A DNA stretch of 64,000 bases, taken from the NCBI GenBank assembly GCA_900539715.1, contig UQDA01000007.1:1-64000 (forward strand), read 5' to 3'. How positions within the stretch are numbered: position 1 is the stretch's first letter; every line of letters starts with the position of its first letter. A program made the position numbers and the translations under genes. The DNA is from an uncultured Lachnospiraceae bacterium (GTDB taxonomy: Bacteria > Bacillota > Clostridia > Lachnospirales > Lachnospiraceae). Below are positions 48,049 through 56,685 of this stretch, in pieces. The notes beneath the pieces are model-generated. The model saw nothing but the letters and a program-made list of their open reading frames with translations. It did not search any database and was not told where the DNA came from.

Positions 48049-49053
48049 ATGAATATTCGCGAAAATCTGGAAAAGTGGGAAGAAGAGCATTTAAGTCCGT
48101 ATGCGGCGCTGAGCAGCTGTTCAATCGGGAGGATGAGGCAAGAAGAACAGTGTGATATCCGGCCGGTCTTTCAGCGTGACAGGGACCGTATCATCCACAG
48201 CAAATCTTTCCGGAGGCTCAAGGATAAAACGCAGGTATTTCTTTCGCCTCAGGGAGACCATTATCGGACACGCCTGACACATACGCTGGAGGTATCACAG
48301 AACGCACGCACGATAGCAAAGGCGCTTTCTTTGAACGAAGAGCTTGCCGAGGCGATAGCTCTGGGGCATGACCTGGGACATACGCCCTTCGGACATGCGG
48401 GAGAAAGGGCGCTCGACAGGGTGTGCCCGTACGGATTTGACCACTCTGAACAGAGTGTGCGGACGGTGGATATTCTGGAAAAGGGCGGACAGGGTCTGAA
48501 TCTGACGTTTGAAGTCAGGGACGGGATACGCAATCATCAGACAAAAGGGCATCCGATGACACTGGAGGGCTGCATCGTAAGGCTTTCCGATAAGATTGCC
48601 TATATCCACCATGATATGGACGATGCCATACGGGCAGGGATGCTGACAGAGGAAGATGTTCCGGGTGATATCCGTGAGGTGCTTGGCACAACAACGGGAG
48701 CCAGGCTGAACCGTTTTATCCATGATATCGTTTCCAACAGCATGGGAAAAGACTTTGTCGCAATGTCGGAGCCGGTGGCGGAGGCGATGCAGGCGCTGAG
48801 GCGTTTTATGTTTGAAAGGGTTTACTTAAATCCGCAGGCAAAGGGAGAAGAGAGCAAGGCGGAGGTTCTTGTCGAGACGCTGTATGATTATTATCTGCAT
48901 CATCTGGAGCTTTTGCCCAAAGACCTGCAGATACTGATGGAGAGCGGAGAATCCCGGGAGCGGATCGTGTGCGATTATGTGGGTGCGATGACAGACCGCT
49001 TTGCCATTGCCAGATACGAAGAGATATTTGTGCCGCGGACATGGCTTTATTGA
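48049..49053 (+). CDS. dgt: dGTP triphosphohydrolase-like HD protein
   Basis: 334-aa dNTPase that converts dNTPs to nucleosides and triphosphate. HD-domain residues are in RLTHTLEVSQNARTIA (first His) and ALGHDLGHTPFGHAGE (HD). The N-terminal RPVFQRDRDRIIHSKSFRRLKDKTQVF block is typical of the shorter Dgt-like branch. The start follows AGGAGG. It heads dgt-dnaG-rpoD, an order commonly seen in Clostridia, tying nucleotide control to replication and transcription initiation. Confidence 0.93.
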   Translation: MNIRENLEKWEEEHLSPYAALSSCSIGRMRQEEQCDIRPVFQRDRDRIIHSKSFRRLKDKTQVFLSPQGDHYRTRLTHTLEVSQNARTIAKALSLNEELAEAIALGHDLGHTPFGHAGERALDRVCPYGFDHSEQSVRTVDILEKGGQGLNLTFEVRDGIRNHQTKGHPMTLEGCIVRLSDKIAYIHHDMDDAIRAGMLTEEDVPGDIREVLGTTTGARLNRFIHDIVSNSMGKDFVAMSEPVAEAMQALRRFMFERVYLNPQAKGEESKAEVLVETLYDYYLHHLELLPKDLQILMESGESRERIVCDYVGAMTDRFAIARYEEIFVPRTWLY

Positions 49054-49073
49054 GCGGAGGAATGGGAGAGAAC

Positions 49074-50846
49074 ATGTATTATCCGGAAGAGCTGATAGAG
49101 GAGATAAGGACGAAGAACGATATCGTAGAGGTGATCTCCGGCTATGTACGGCTGCAAAAAAAAGGAAGCAATTATTTCGGACTGTGTCCGTTCCATAACG
49201 AGAAATCGCCGTCATTTTCCGTTTCGCCCGCAAAACAGATGTATTACTGTTTTGGCTGCGGGGCGGGCGGCAATGTGATAACTTTTTTGATGGAATATGA
49301 AAATGCGACCTTTCCGGAGGCGGTTAAAATGCTGGCGCAGCGCGCGGGCGTGGACCTGCCGGAAATGGAGTATTCACAGGAGGCAAGAAAAGCAGACAGC
49401 CGCAGGGCGCGGCTTCTGGAGGTGAATAAGGAGGCTGCAAAGTATTTTTACTATCAGCTTAGGAACCGTCAGGGTGAGGTTGGAATGCGGTATCTCAGGG
49501 AACGGAAGCTTTCGGATGAAACGATGAACCATTTCGGCCTCGGATATGCCAACAAATACAGTGATGACCTGATAGGATACCTGAAGTCAAAAGGGTACGA
49601 TGAGTCGCTCATACGCGACGCGGGGCTGTGCAATGTGGATGAAAAGCATGGCATGTATGATAAGTTCTGGAACCGTGTGATGTTCCCGATACAGGATATC
49701 AATCATCGCGTCATAGGCTTCGGCGGCAGAGTGATGGGGGACGGCAAGCCCAAATACCTGAATTCACCGGAAACGGAGATATTCGATAAGAGCCGTAATC
49801 TGTACGGGCTGAATTTTGCGCGGACAAGCCGTAAGGGTAATATTATTTTGTGCGAGGGCTATATGGATGTGATCGCCATGCATCAGGCAGGCTTTACGCA
49901 GGCGGTGGCATCTCTGGGAACGGCGTTCACAGTTGGGCAGGCGATGCTGCTAAAGCGCTATGCACAGGAGGTGCTGTTATCCTATGACAGTGACGGCGCA
50001 GGGACGAATGCGGCACTCCGGGCGATAGGCATCTTAAAAGAAGCGGGGATGACGGGGCGCGTTATCAGCCTTGAGCCGTATAAGGACCCGGATGAATTTA
50101 TGAAGGCGCTGGGAGCAGAGGAATTTCAGAAGCGGCTGGACCATGCGGAGAACAGTTTTTTCTTTGAACTGCGCCAGATACAGAAGGGCTTTGATCTGTC
50201 AGACCCGGAGCAGAAGACGAATTTCCACAGGGAGATAGCCAAAAAGCTCTGCACTTTTTCGGAAGAGGTGGAGCGGGAGAATTATATCGAAGCGGCGGCG
50301 CAGAAATATAATATCGGCTTTGAGAATCTGCGGAGGCTCGTCGGCACATACGCGGCGCAGACGGGGCTGGCAAGACCGCTGGAACGGCCAAAATCAGGCA
50401 TTCAGAAAAAAAATACGGCTGAGGAAGGCATCAAAAACAGCCAGAAGCTTTTGCTGACATGGCTCGTGGAGCAGCCGAAGCTGTTTTCACAGATAAAAAA
50501 ATACATTTCACCGGGCGATTTTACGGAAGGCTTGTATGAAAAGGTGGCGTCTAAGCTGTTTGCGGAGCTGGAAAACGGAAGGCTCGATCCGGCGGGCATC
50601 ATCAGCATGTTCGAGGAGGAAGAGGAGCAGCGCGAGGCAGCGTCATTATTCCATACAAAGCTTGCACGTCTGGAAAATATTCAAGAGCAGGAAAAGGCTA
50701 TCCACGATATCGTTTATGCGGTAAAGCGCAACAGCTACGACAGGGACAGCTCTCAGCTCGGAACAGACGTGGAGGCGTTAAAGAGAGTGATTGAAGGCAA
50801 GAAGCTTTTGGAAGAGCTTGGGAAAACGCATATATCTTTGCAATAG
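49074..50846 (+). CDS. dnaG: DNA primase
   Basis: 590-aa primase that makes RNA primers at the replication fork. The zinc-binding domain CPFHNEKSPSFSVSPAKQ with YYCFGCGAGG (CxxH/CxxC) is followed by the TOPRIM core (ILCEGYMDVIAMHQAGF and LLSYDSDGAGTNAALRA) and a C-terminal helicase-binding region. The start at 49074 is nearest to GGGAGAG; 49062 is a close alternative. It is part of the macromolecular-synthesis block with rpoD downstream. Confidence 0.97.
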   Translation: MYYPEELIEEIRTKNDIVEVISGYVRLQKKGSNYFGLCPFHNEKSPSFSVSPAKQMYYCFGCGAGGNVITFLMEYENATFPEAVKMLAQRAGVDLPEMEYSQEARKADSRRARLLEVNKEAAKYFYYQLRNRQGEVGMRYLRERKLSDETMNHFGLGYANKYSDDLIGYLKSKGYDESLIRDAGLCNVDEKHGMYDKFWNRVMFPIQDINHRVIGFGGRVMGDGKPKYLNSPETEIFDKSRNLYGLNFARTSRKGNIILCEGYMDVIAMHQAGFTQAVASLGTAFTVGQAMLLKRYAQEVLLSYDSDGAGTNAALRAIGILKEAGMTGRVISLEPYKDPDEFMKALGAEEFQKRLDHAENSFFFELRQIQKGFDLSDPEQKTNFHREIAKKLCTFSEEVERENYIEAAAQKYNIGFENLRRLVGTYAAQTGLARPLERPKSGIQKKNTAEEGIKNSQKLLLTWLVEQPKLFSQIKKYISPGDFTEGLYEKVASKLFAELENGRLDPAGIISMFEEEEEQREAASLFHTKLARLENIQEQEKAIHDIVYAVKRNSYDRDSSQLGTDVEALKRVIEGKKLLEELGKTHISLQ

Positions 50847-50885
50847 AGTGAACAATACAACACAGACACAGGAAGGATGGCAGAC

Positions 50886-52001
50886 ATGATGGATGAAAAT
50901 GTAAGGGCAAAAATGGAGGAGAAGGTAAGAGGCCTTCTTGCCATGGCAAAAAAGAAGAAGAATGTGCTCGAATATCAGGAGATAAGCGATTATCTTGCGG
51001 AGCTTCATCTGGAGGACGAGCAGCTTGATGACGTTTTGGAGGCTTTAGAGAAAAGCGGAGTGGATGTTTTAAGGATTACGGAAGAAGACGATATTCCGGA
51101 TGAAGAGCTGCTTTTGGCGGATGAAGAAGATGTAGATATGGAAAATCTGGATCTGAGCATTCCCGATGGAATCAGCATCGAAGATCCTGTCCGCATGTAT
51201 TTAAAAGAAATCGGTAAGGTTCCGCTTTTATCTGCGGAAGAAGAGATAGAACTGGCAAAGCGCATGGAAAACGGCGATGAAGAGGCAAAAAAACGTCTGG
51301 CAGAGGCAAACCTGCGTCTCGTTGTCAGCATTGCAAAGCGTTATGTGGGACGCGGGATGCTGTTCCTTGATCTGATACAGGAAGGAAATCTGGGTCTGAT
51401 AAAGGCAGTGGAAAAATTTGATTACCGCAAAGGCTATAAGTTTTCCACTTATGCCACATGGTGGATAAGACAGGCGATTACAAGAGCCATTGCAGACCAG
51501 GCGAGAACGATACGTATTCCGGTACACATGGTTGAAACGATCAATAAACTGATACGTGTGAGCCGTCAGCTGCTGCAGGAGTTAGGCCGTGAACCTACTC
51601 CCGAAGAAATCTCGGAAGAGATGAATATGCCGGTCGACAGGGTGCGGGAGATTTTAAAAATATCCCAGGAGCCGGTTTCTCTGGAAACGCCTATCGGCGA
51701 AGAGGAGGACAGCCATCTGGGCGACTTTATTCAGGATGACAACGTGCCTGTGCCTGCGGATGCAGCGGCATTTACGCTTCTGAAAGAGCAGCTCGTAGAG
51801 GTGTTGAGCACTTTGACGGACAGAGAACAGAAGGTGCTGCGCCTGCGTTTCGGACTGGATGACGGACGCGCGCGTACGCTGGAGGAAGTCGGCAAGGAAT
51901 TCAACGTGACAAGAGAGCGTATCCGTCAGATAGAGGCAAAAGCGCTGCGCAAGCTGCGTCATCCGAGCCGCAGCCGTAAGCTGAAGGATTACCTGGATTA
52001 A
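50886..52001 (+). CDS. rpoD: Primary RNA polymerase sigma factor
   Basis: Housekeeping sigma-A of about 371 aa. A short region 1.1-like N-terminus (KVRGLLAMAKKKKNVLEYQEISDYL) is followed by region 1.2 (DPVRMYLKEIGKVPLLSAEEE), region 2 (GNLGLIKAVEKFDYRKGYKFSTYATWWIRQAI), region 3 and region 4 (TLEEVGKEFNVTRERIRQIEAKALRKLRHP). The start at 50886 leaves 9 nt from GGAAGG, whereas the ATG at 50877 is too close. The many TTGACA/TATAAT-like promoters in this window fit such a factor. Confidence 0.97.
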   Translation: MMDENVRAKMEEKVRGLLAMAKKKKNVLEYQEISDYLAELHLEDEQLDDVLEALEKSGVDVLRITEEDDIPDEELLLADEEDVDMENLDLSIPDGISIEDPVRMYLKEIGKVPLLSAEEEIELAKRMENGDEEAKKRLAEANLRLVVSIAKRYVGRGMLFLDLIQEGNLGLIKAVEKFDYRKGYKFSTYATWWIRQAITRAIADQARTIRIPVHMVETINKLIRVSRQLLQELGREPTPEEISEEMNMPVDRVREILKISQEPVSLETPIGEEEDSHLGDFIQDDNVPVPADAAAFTLLKEQLVEVLSTLTDREQKVLRLRFGLDDGRARTLEEVGKEFNVTRERIRQIEAKALRKLRHPSRSRKLKDYLD

Positions 52002-52060
52002 CAGTTCAGCCATAGCGGCCTGGACTGACAGGTTTAGAGACAAAGAATGCCGAAAGGATA

Positions 52061-52084
52061 CCGGGCTGTCTGCGGGCAGCCCGG
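52061..52084 (+). other. Intercistronic hairpin between rpoD and trmK
   Basis: CCGGGCTG (52061-52068) pairs perfectly with CAGCCCGG (52077-52084). There is no T run, so it is more likely an mRNA-stability or partial-attenuation element than a terminator. Confidence 0.6.
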
Positions 52085-52096
52085 CAGCAGAAAGAT

Positions 52097-52957
52097 ATGG
52101 AATTATCAAACAGAATGAAAGCCGTAGCGGAGCTTGTTCCCTGCGGCCATACGGCGGCAGATGTCGGCTGTGACCACGGATTTGTATCCATTTATCTGGC
52201 GCAGCACGATATCTGCCCCCGTGTTTTTGCAGGGGATGTCAGAAAGGGACCGTTGGACCGGGCAAAAGAGCATATCCGGGAAAGCGGGCTTTCAGACCGT
52301 ATTACGGCGGTGCTCTCCGATGGACTGAAAAATATTCCGGTTGCCGGAAAAGAGGAACATGGGGAGATTTGCGGCGCGGACGGTTTTATTGCAGCGGGGA
52401 TGGGCGGAAAGCTCATCGTGCAGATTCTGACGGACGTACCGGAAAAGACCGAAGCTCTTAAATGGTGCGTGCTTTCGCCGCAGTCGGAGATATGGCTTGT
52501 CCGTCAAAAGCTGACAGAGCTGGGATTTTTGATACTCCGGGAGAATATGGTGCTGGAGGATGGAAAATATTATCCGATGATGCTCGCAGTCCGGGAGGCT
52601 GAGGCAGAATGGAGCAGTGAGGCGGCGGATGTGCGTAAGAAAAATAGCGTGCTTTTTGAGCGGATGTCAGCGGCCGGATTTACAGAAGAAGAGCGGGAGC
52701 GGGCGGCAGACTGGCTGGGCGCCAGGCTGATAGAGGAAGGAAATGCCGTACTGATTTCTTTTCTGGGGCATATAATGTCAACAGATGAGCTTTTGCTTGC
52801 CGGAATGCCGGAGACGGCAGCTTCGGGTAAAGAAGACGGACTCGTAGAGGATACGGTCCGGGAGGCGAAGCAGGAACGGATCGCACTAAGGCGCAGAGAA
52901 ATAGAGCGGCGCATGGAGCTTTCCGGAAAGGTTCTGGGATTTTTTGGGAAAGAGTAG
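52097..52957 (+). CDS. trmK: tRNA (adenine(22)-N1)-methyltransferase TrmK
   Basis: SAM-dependent enzyme that methylates A22 in the D-arm of tRNA. The SAM-binding motif is ADVGCDHGFVSIYLAQ, followed by VFAGDVRKGPLDRAKEHI and the FIAAGMGGKLIVQIL loop. 286 aa, with a C-terminal coiled region (about 210-286). It follows rpoD as in other Firmicutes and is 25 nt from the nucleoside kinase gene. Confidence 0.94.
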   Translation: MELSNRMKAVAELVPCGHTAADVGCDHGFVSIYLAQHDICPRVFAGDVRKGPLDRAKEHIRESGLSDRITAVLSDGLKNIPVAGKEEHGEICGADGFIAAGMGGKLIVQILTDVPEKTEALKWCVLSPQSEIWLVRQKLTELGFLILRENMVLEDGKYYPMMLAVREAEAEWSSEAADVRKKNSVLFERMSAAGFTEEERERAADWLGARLIEEGNAVLISFLGHIMSTDELLLAGMPETAASGKEDGLVEDTVREAKQERIALRRREIERRMELSGKVLGFFGKE

Positions 52958-52982
52958 GGCTGGCAGACAGGAGGGTGAACAG

Positions 52983-54635
52983 ATGAAGGTGACACTGAAC
53001 GGGGAGAGTGTGGAATGCAGTAAGGAATGTACATACAGGGAGCTGGCGGAGCGGGTTCAGGGATCATACGCCCACAGAATCGTGCTGGCGATTGCGGACA
53101 ATAAGATAAGAGAACTGTTCTGGACGGTAAAGGACGGAGCAGATATTACCTTTTTGACGGTGCAGGACAGAATAGGGCATGATACTTATATGAGGAGCGC
53201 GGTCATGCTTTTGATGAAGGCGGCTGCGGACGTGGCGGGAGCTCCGGAAAAGGGCAAGCTGAAGGTGGAATTTTCTATCGGAAAAGGGCTTTATTGTTCC
53301 CCGAAAGGCGGGCTGGAGATAGATGAAGCATTTGTACTCCGGGTAAAGCAGCGGATGAGGGAGCTTGTAAAAGAACAGCTGCGTTTTGTAAAACAGGCGT
53401 ATCCGACGGATGATGCGATACAGCTGTTTGCTGAGCAGGGGATGAGCGATAAGGTCCAGCTTTTTAAATATCGCAGGGGCTCGTATATCAATGTATACTG
53501 TCTGGACGGCTATTATGATTATTACTATGGCTATATGGTGCCGGATACGGGGTATCTGGAATGCTTCGATGTAGTGCGCTACCGGGAGGGGCTCATGCTC
53601 ATGCTGCCGGATGCGGCAGACCCGGCGGAGACGCCGGAGCCGGAGGAGCGCGCCAAGCTTTTTGAAACGCTGTATCAGTCCAGCCGCTGGGGAGACCGGA
53701 TAGGGATAGATACGGTGGGAGATTTAAACGACAAAATCTGCGAAGGGGACTTAGCGGAGCTGATTCTTGTGCAGGAGGCGCTGCAGGAGAGCAGGATAGG
53801 GAAGATAGCGGAGGAGATAGCAGCCCGTCCGCATGTGAAATTCGTGATGATCGCAGGGCCGTCTTCCTCCGGTAAAACGACATTCTCCCATCGGCTTTCG
53901 ATACAGTTAAAAACATTTGGATTAAATCCCCATCCGATTGCAGTGGATAATTATTTCATCGACAGGGACCGGACGCCGAAGGATGCGGACGGGAAATATA
54001 ATTTTGAAAGTCTGGATGCCATTGATGTAAAGCGGTTCAACGAGGATATGTGCGAGCTGCTGGCGGGGAAACGGGTGGAGATGCCGACCTACAATTTTAA
54101 AACCGGGAAGCGGGAGTACAACGGGAATTCCCTGCAGCTCGGGAAAGAGGATATCCTTGTGATAGAGGGCATTCACGGACTCAATGACGCGATGTCGTAT
54201 GCTCTGCCCAATGAAAGCAAATACAAAATATACATCAGCGCGCTGACGAGCCTGAATGTGGATGAGCACAACCGCATCCGCACAACGGACGGCAGGCTGC
54301 TGAGAAGGCTCGTCCGGGATGCGCGGACGAGAGGAACATCGGCGAAACAGACCATCAGTCAGTGGCCGTCGGTGCGCCGGGGAGAAGAGGAAAATATTTT
54401 CCCGTATCAGGAGTGCGCGGACGCGATGTTCAATTCAGTCCTTATTTATGAGCTGAGCGTTTTAAAAACATATGCGGAACCGCTTCTTTACAGCATCGGA
54501 AAAGAGGAACCGGAATATTTTGAAGCAAAGAGACTTTTAAAATTCCTTGATTATTTTCTGGGAGTCAGCAGCGAGGACCTGCCGAAAAATTCTATCGTGC
54601 GGGAATTCGTCGGAGGCAGCTGCTTCCGGGTCTGA
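52983..54635 (+). CDS. TGS-like/uridine kinase-family nucleoside kinase
   Basis: 550-aa multidomain protein. The N-terminal 60 residues resemble a TGS domain (VTLNGESVECSKECTYRELAERVQ). The middle (60-270) resembles the threonyl-tRNA synthetase editing-like region. The C-terminal part is a P-loop uridine kinase fold with Walker A AGPSSSGKTTFSHRL and catalytic YNFESLDAIDVKRFNEDM. This fusion is known in Clostridia and Thermotogae as an uncharacterised nucleoside kinase. The start follows GGAGGGTG. The role of the synthetase-like half is unclear. Confidence 0.88.
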   Translation: MKVTLNGESVECSKECTYRELAERVQGSYAHRIVLAIADNKIRELFWTVKDGADITFLTVQDRIGHDTYMRSAVMLLMKAAADVAGAPEKGKLKVEFSIGKGLYCSPKGGLEIDEAFVLRVKQRMRELVKEQLRFVKQAYPTDDAIQLFAEQGMSDKVQLFKYRRGSYINVYCLDGYYDYYYGYMVPDTGYLECFDVVRYREGLMLMLPDAADPAETPEPEERAKLFETLYQSSRWGDRIGIDTVGDLNDKICEGDLAELILVQEALQESRIGKIAEEIAARPHVKFVMIAGPSSSGKTTFSHRLSIQLKTFGLNPHPIAVDNYFIDRDRTPKDADGKYNFESLDAIDVKRFNEDMCELLAGKRVEMPTYNFKTGKREYNGNSLQLGKEDILVIEGIHGLNDAMSYALPNESKYKIYISALTSLNVDEHNRIRTTDGRLLRRLVRDARTRGTSAKQTISQWPSVRRGEEENIFPYQECADAMFNSVLIYELSVLKTYAEPLLYSIGKEEPEYFEAKRLLKFLDYFLGVSSEDLPKNSIVREFVGGSCFRV

Positions 54636-54679
54636 AAGCGGACAGGCTGTTTTGCAATGTGAAAAACTTCAGAAAAAAC

Positions 54680-54708
54680 TTGTCAGACAGACAGTTTACT
54701 GGTAGAAT
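54680..54708 (+). promoter_or_regulatory. Promoter of rnpB
   Basis: TTGTCA (54680-54685) and TAGAAT (54703-54708) with a 17-bp spacer, starting RNA near 54715. Confidence 0.82.
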
Positions 54709-54715
54709 GTCAGAT

Positions 54716-55075
54716 GGTAAGTAAGATAAATGGTCGCGGCTGTCAGTCCGTTTGGACGCCCGAAAGGGGACAGGTGAGGAAAGTCCGGGCTTCACAGGGC
54801 AGGATGCCGGATAACGTCCGGTGGAGGTGACTCCAAGGATAGTGCAACAGAAATATACCGCCGGCTTTACGCCGGTAAGGGTGGAAGGGCAGCTTAAGAG
54901 ACTACCGCCCGCATGGTAACATGCGGGGCATATGTAAACCCCATCCGAAGCAAGACCGAATAGAAAGCGACAGGTTTGCCCGACCTGCTTTCAGGTGGGT
55001 CGCTTGAGCCTGCCGGCAACGGCAGGACTAGATAGATGACCATTCACGACATAACCCGGCTTATCGTTTTGCTTA
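54716..55075 (+). ncRNA. rnpB: RNase P RNA, class A
   Basis: Catalytic RNA that matures the 5' ends of tRNAs. Conserved region I reads GAGGAAAGTCCGGGC (54776-54790). ACAG and TATACCGCC mark the second universal core segment (about 54846). GGTGGAAGGGCAGC, AAACCCCATCCGAAGCAAGA and the 3' core near TAGATAGATGACC complete the class A pattern. P1 can form from GATAA near 54725 and TTATC near 55060. The ends are approximate. It lies between the nucleoside kinase gene and a strong terminator. Confidence 0.96.
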
Positions 55076-55080
55076 CCGTC

Positions 55081-55119
55081 AAAACCGCCGCGCAGAAGCT
55101 TTTTCTGCGCGGCGGTTTT
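55081..55119 (+). terminator. Intrinsic terminator after rnpB
   Basis: AAAACCGCCGCGCAG pairs perfectly with CTGCGCGGCGGTTTT, an unusually strong 15-bp stem. Confidence 0.92.
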
Positions 55120-55247
55120 GTGATAGGAGGGAAAAAGATGCTTTACAAAACAGACGTTATCTGCAACAATTTATGTAACAGTTCGGGATGGCGGGAAAAC
55201 AGATCCCAAAACAGGCGTTAAGCAAAGAAAAAGGGGAGGAAGATGGA

Positions 55248-55652
55248 ATGATTGCGATAGTGTGTCTGGATGACGAAAACGGGATGCTTTTTAACGGAAG
55301 GCGGCAGAGCCGCGACCGGGTCGTGACGGAGCGTATCGCCCTGCTGGCGGCGGGAAAAAAGCTTTGGATGAACGAATACAGCGCAGGGCTGTTTGCGGGG
55401 ATGAAGCCGGAGATACAGGTGCAGGAGGATTTTCTGGCTGCGGCGGGAGAAAAGGAGCTGTGCTTTGTGGAAGACCAAAGCTTAAAGCAGTTTGAAGAGA
55501 AGCTTGAGAAGGTCATCGTATTTCGGTGGAATCGGAAGTATCCGGCGGATTTTTGGCTGGACGTGGAGCTGGGACAGTGGCGGCTTGCAGAAACTCTGGA
55601 GTTTCCCGGCAATTCTCATGAAAATATCACGCAGGAAGTTTATGTAAGATAA
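55248..55652 (+). CDS. Small conserved hypothetical protein, possibly DHFR-fold-like
   Basis: 134-aa protein beginning MIAIVCLDDENGMLFN and containing RRQSRDRVVTERI. The N-terminus recalls a dihydrofolate reductase first strand (MIAIVAVDEN-GIG), and the C-terminus (EFPGNSHENITQEVYVR) faintly echoes the DHFR end, but the catalytic core is too divergent to name an activity. It starts after AAGGGGAGGAAG, downstream of the rnpB terminator, and has no signal peptide. It could be a small enzyme or a regulatory protein; function unknown. Confidence 0.6.
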   Translation: MIAIVCLDDENGMLFNGRRQSRDRVVTERIALLAAGKKLWMNEYSAGLFAGMKPEIQVQEDFLAAAGEKELCFVEDQSLKQFEEKLEKVIVFRWNRKYPADFWLDVELGQWRLAETLEFPGNSHENITQEVYVR

Positions 55653-55687
55653 TATCAAAATAAAACGACATCTCAGGAGAGGACAAC

Positions 55688-56632
55688 ATGTTTTTTAGAG
55701 GAACGAAAAAATCTGAAAAGAGAAGGATGCTGCTTGGAATCATCTTAGCAGCGGTTTTGATGGGGGGATGCACAGGGCTGCAGGAGACAGTACCGCAGGA
55801 AGACGAGAAAAATTCCGGATATGAACAGGAGCTGCAAAATACAGGAGAGGACATCGTACTGCCGGATGGTACGGAGATCGAGGGTTACAGCGGCGCTCCT
55901 TATGCAGCAATAGGCGATAATGTACCGGATTTTTTGCCGGAGGATATGACGCAACAGTCTTTTGAACACTACAGTAAGCTGGACGGTCTGGGAAGATGCG
56001 GCACTGCCTATGCAAATGTAGGAGAGGATATCATGCCCAAAGAGGAGCGGGGCAACATTGGCCAGGTGAAACCGTCGGGATGGCAGACGGTGAAATATGA
56101 CATTGTAGACGGCAAATATCTGTATAACCGCTGCCATCTGATAGGGTATCAGCTTACCGGGGAAAATGCCAACGTCGAAAACCTGATAACAGGAACCCGT
56201 TATCTCAATGTGGAAGGGATGCTGCCGTTTGAAAATATGGTAGCGGACTATGTAAAAGAAACACACGCGCATGTACTTTACCGGGTGACGCCTGTATTTG
56301 AAGAAAATGAACTGGTGGCCCGGGGGGTACGCATGGAAGGATGGTCTGTGGAGGACCAGGGCGAAGGGATATGTTTTGATGTATTTGCCTACAATGTACA
56401 GCCCGGTATTGAAATCGACTATGCAACCGGGGAAAGCACACTTTCGGCGGTCGGAAAATGGGAAGAGGAAGGGCAGACAGAGAAGCTGGAAATCCGCGGC
56501 AATAAAAAGTCAAAGATATATCACTGCCCCGGACAGGCGGATTATGACACGATGGAGGATTCTCCGAATCTGGTGCTGTTTTATTCGGAAAAAGAGGCGC
56601 AGGAGGCTGGATACCGGAAGGCAAAGAGATAA
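55688..56632 (+). CDS. Secreted DNA/RNA non-specific endonuclease (EndA/NucA type)
   Basis: 314-aa extracellular nuclease. A lipoprotein-like signal (GIILAAVLMGGCTG, Cys about 30) is followed by an acidic linker and the His-Me nuclease core. The catalytic signature is YNRCHLIGYQLTGEN, an NRCH variant of the usual DRGH, with ENLITGTRYLN carrying the metal-binding Asn. The C-terminal tail (NKKSKIYHCPGQADYD to AGYRKAKR) looks like the small Ada-type metal-binding module with its last Cys lost. It could serve in DNA scavenging or biofilm release. Confidence 0.88.
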   Translation: MFFRGTKKSEKRRMLLGIILAAVLMGGCTGLQETVPQEDEKNSGYEQELQNTGEDIVLPDGTEIEGYSGAPYAAIGDNVPDFLPEDMTQQSFEHYSKLDGLGRCGTAYANVGEDIMPKEERGNIGQVKPSGWQTVKYDIVDGKYLYNRCHLIGYQLTGENANVENLITGTRYLNVEGMLPFENMVADYVKETHAHVLYRVTPVFEENELVARGVRMEGWSVEDQGEGICFDVFAYNVQPGIEIDYATGESTLSAVGKWEEEGQTEKLEIRGNKKSKIYHCPGQADYDTMEDSPNLVLFYSEKEAQEAGYRKAKR

Positions 56633-56685
56633 GCTGTTGCTGCATTTTTAAAAGATGCAGAAAGTTTTTAGAGTGAGGGGAGAAC

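Noticed and set aside
48969..49073. N-terminal extension of DnaG
   Set aside because: It overlaps the end of dgt in another frame and the added residues are not part of the primase family.
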